NCBI GenBank assembly: GCA_947584825.1
Contig: CANPWR010000075.1
Span: forward strand, 1 to 6,395
Source: an uncultured Clostridia bacterium
GTDB lineage: Bacteria > Bacillota > Clostridia > Oscillospirales > Ruminococcaceae
Direction of reading: 5' to 3'
Length of the DNA stretch: 6,395 nt
In this document: piece after piece, positions 6,354 to 6,395 of the stretch
How the letters are laid out: each line of letters begins with the position of its first letter
Numbering within the stretch: position 1 is the stretch's first letter
Made by a program: the position numbers and the translations under genes
The notes under the pieces: generated by a model
Told to the model about the DNA's origin: nothing
The model's input: the letters and a program-made list of their open reading frames with translations, nothing else
The model's database searches: none

Positions 6354-6360
6354 AAACATA
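6327..6360. promoter_or_regulatory. Two inverted repeats overlapping the -35 and -10, candidate operators
   Basis: GACA-CCCC-TGTC (6327-6338) overlaps the -35 box. TATGTT-N6-AACATA (6343-6360) has perfect 6-bp arms and covers the -10 and the start point. Placement over core promoter elements suggests repression. The second, better dyad is the more credible operator; the first is short and could be chance. Confidence 0.45.
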
Positions 6361-6383
6361 CAATATCAAAGGACGTGAAAAAT

Positions 6384-6395
6384 ATGTGTAAGTGC
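6384..6395 (+). CDS. Start of an unidentified gene (first four codons only)
   Basis: ATG TGT AAG TGC (Met-Cys-Lys-Cys) opens at 6384 and runs off the window. AAGGA (6369-6373) lies 10 bases upstream, and the near-consensus promoter at 6325-6353 points into it. Four residues do not allow any product call. Confidence 0.6.

Noticed and set aside
1..6395. tRNA, rRNA, riboswitch, CRISPR, insertion sequence, toxin-antitoxin or defence genes.
   Set aside because: No cloverleaf, repeat-spacer pattern, transposase, terminal inverted repeats or matching protein families were seen on either strand.

Overview
The window looks like a piece of chromosome from a low-GC, spore-forming Firmicute, most likely an anaerobic gut or rumen Clostridia of the Ruminococcus/Oscillospiraceae type. 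The evidence is AT-rich intergenic DNA, AGGAGG-like ribosome binding sites before every gene, sigma-A style promoters, spore-specific spoVA genes and a secreted plant-polysaccharide-degrading glycoside hydrolase. The genus is inferred from this gene mix and not proved by it.

Layout. Positions 1-1223 (minus) hold the N-terminal 407 residues of a secreted GH5 endoglucanase-type enzyme whose 3' end lies outside the window. Positions 1465-3183 (minus) encode a complete 572-residue phosphoglucomutase/phosphomannomutase. A 300-bp divergent intergenic region (3184-3483) carries a well-formed promoter for the mutase and a perfect 16-bp palindrome. Positions 3484-4383 (plus) encode a LysR-type regulator. 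Converging on it with only 8 bp between the stop codons is a two-gene unit, spoVAE (4392-4754) and spoVAD (4770-5786), both minus and 15 bp apart. Divergent from spoVAD is a small Asn/Gln/Ser-rich protein with a C-terminal membrane anchor (5912-6292, plus), which I do not recognise. At the right edge a strong sigma-A promoter overlapped by two inverted repeats drives a gene of which only the first four codons (MCKC) are visible.

How the genes relate. The GH5 enzyme releases glucan oligosaccharides outside the cell, and the mutase interconverts hexose 1- and 6-phosphates inside it, so a link through sugar metabolism is plausible. Each has its own promoter, however, and nothing shows co-regulation. 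The LysR gene is divergent from the mutase, the usual arrangement when a LysR protein controls its neighbour; the palindrome between them is a candidate operator. SpoVAD and SpoVAE belong to the channel that moves dipicolinic acid into the forespore and out on germination. Their usual partner spoVAC is not next to them here.

Most of the window is well-known housekeeping, carbohydrate and sporulation biology. The parts worth a second look are the unrecognised tail-anchored protein beside spoVAD, the missing spoVAC, and the regulatory palindromes at 3379-3394 and 6325-6360. I found no mobile element, CRISPR array, RNA gene or new defence system.
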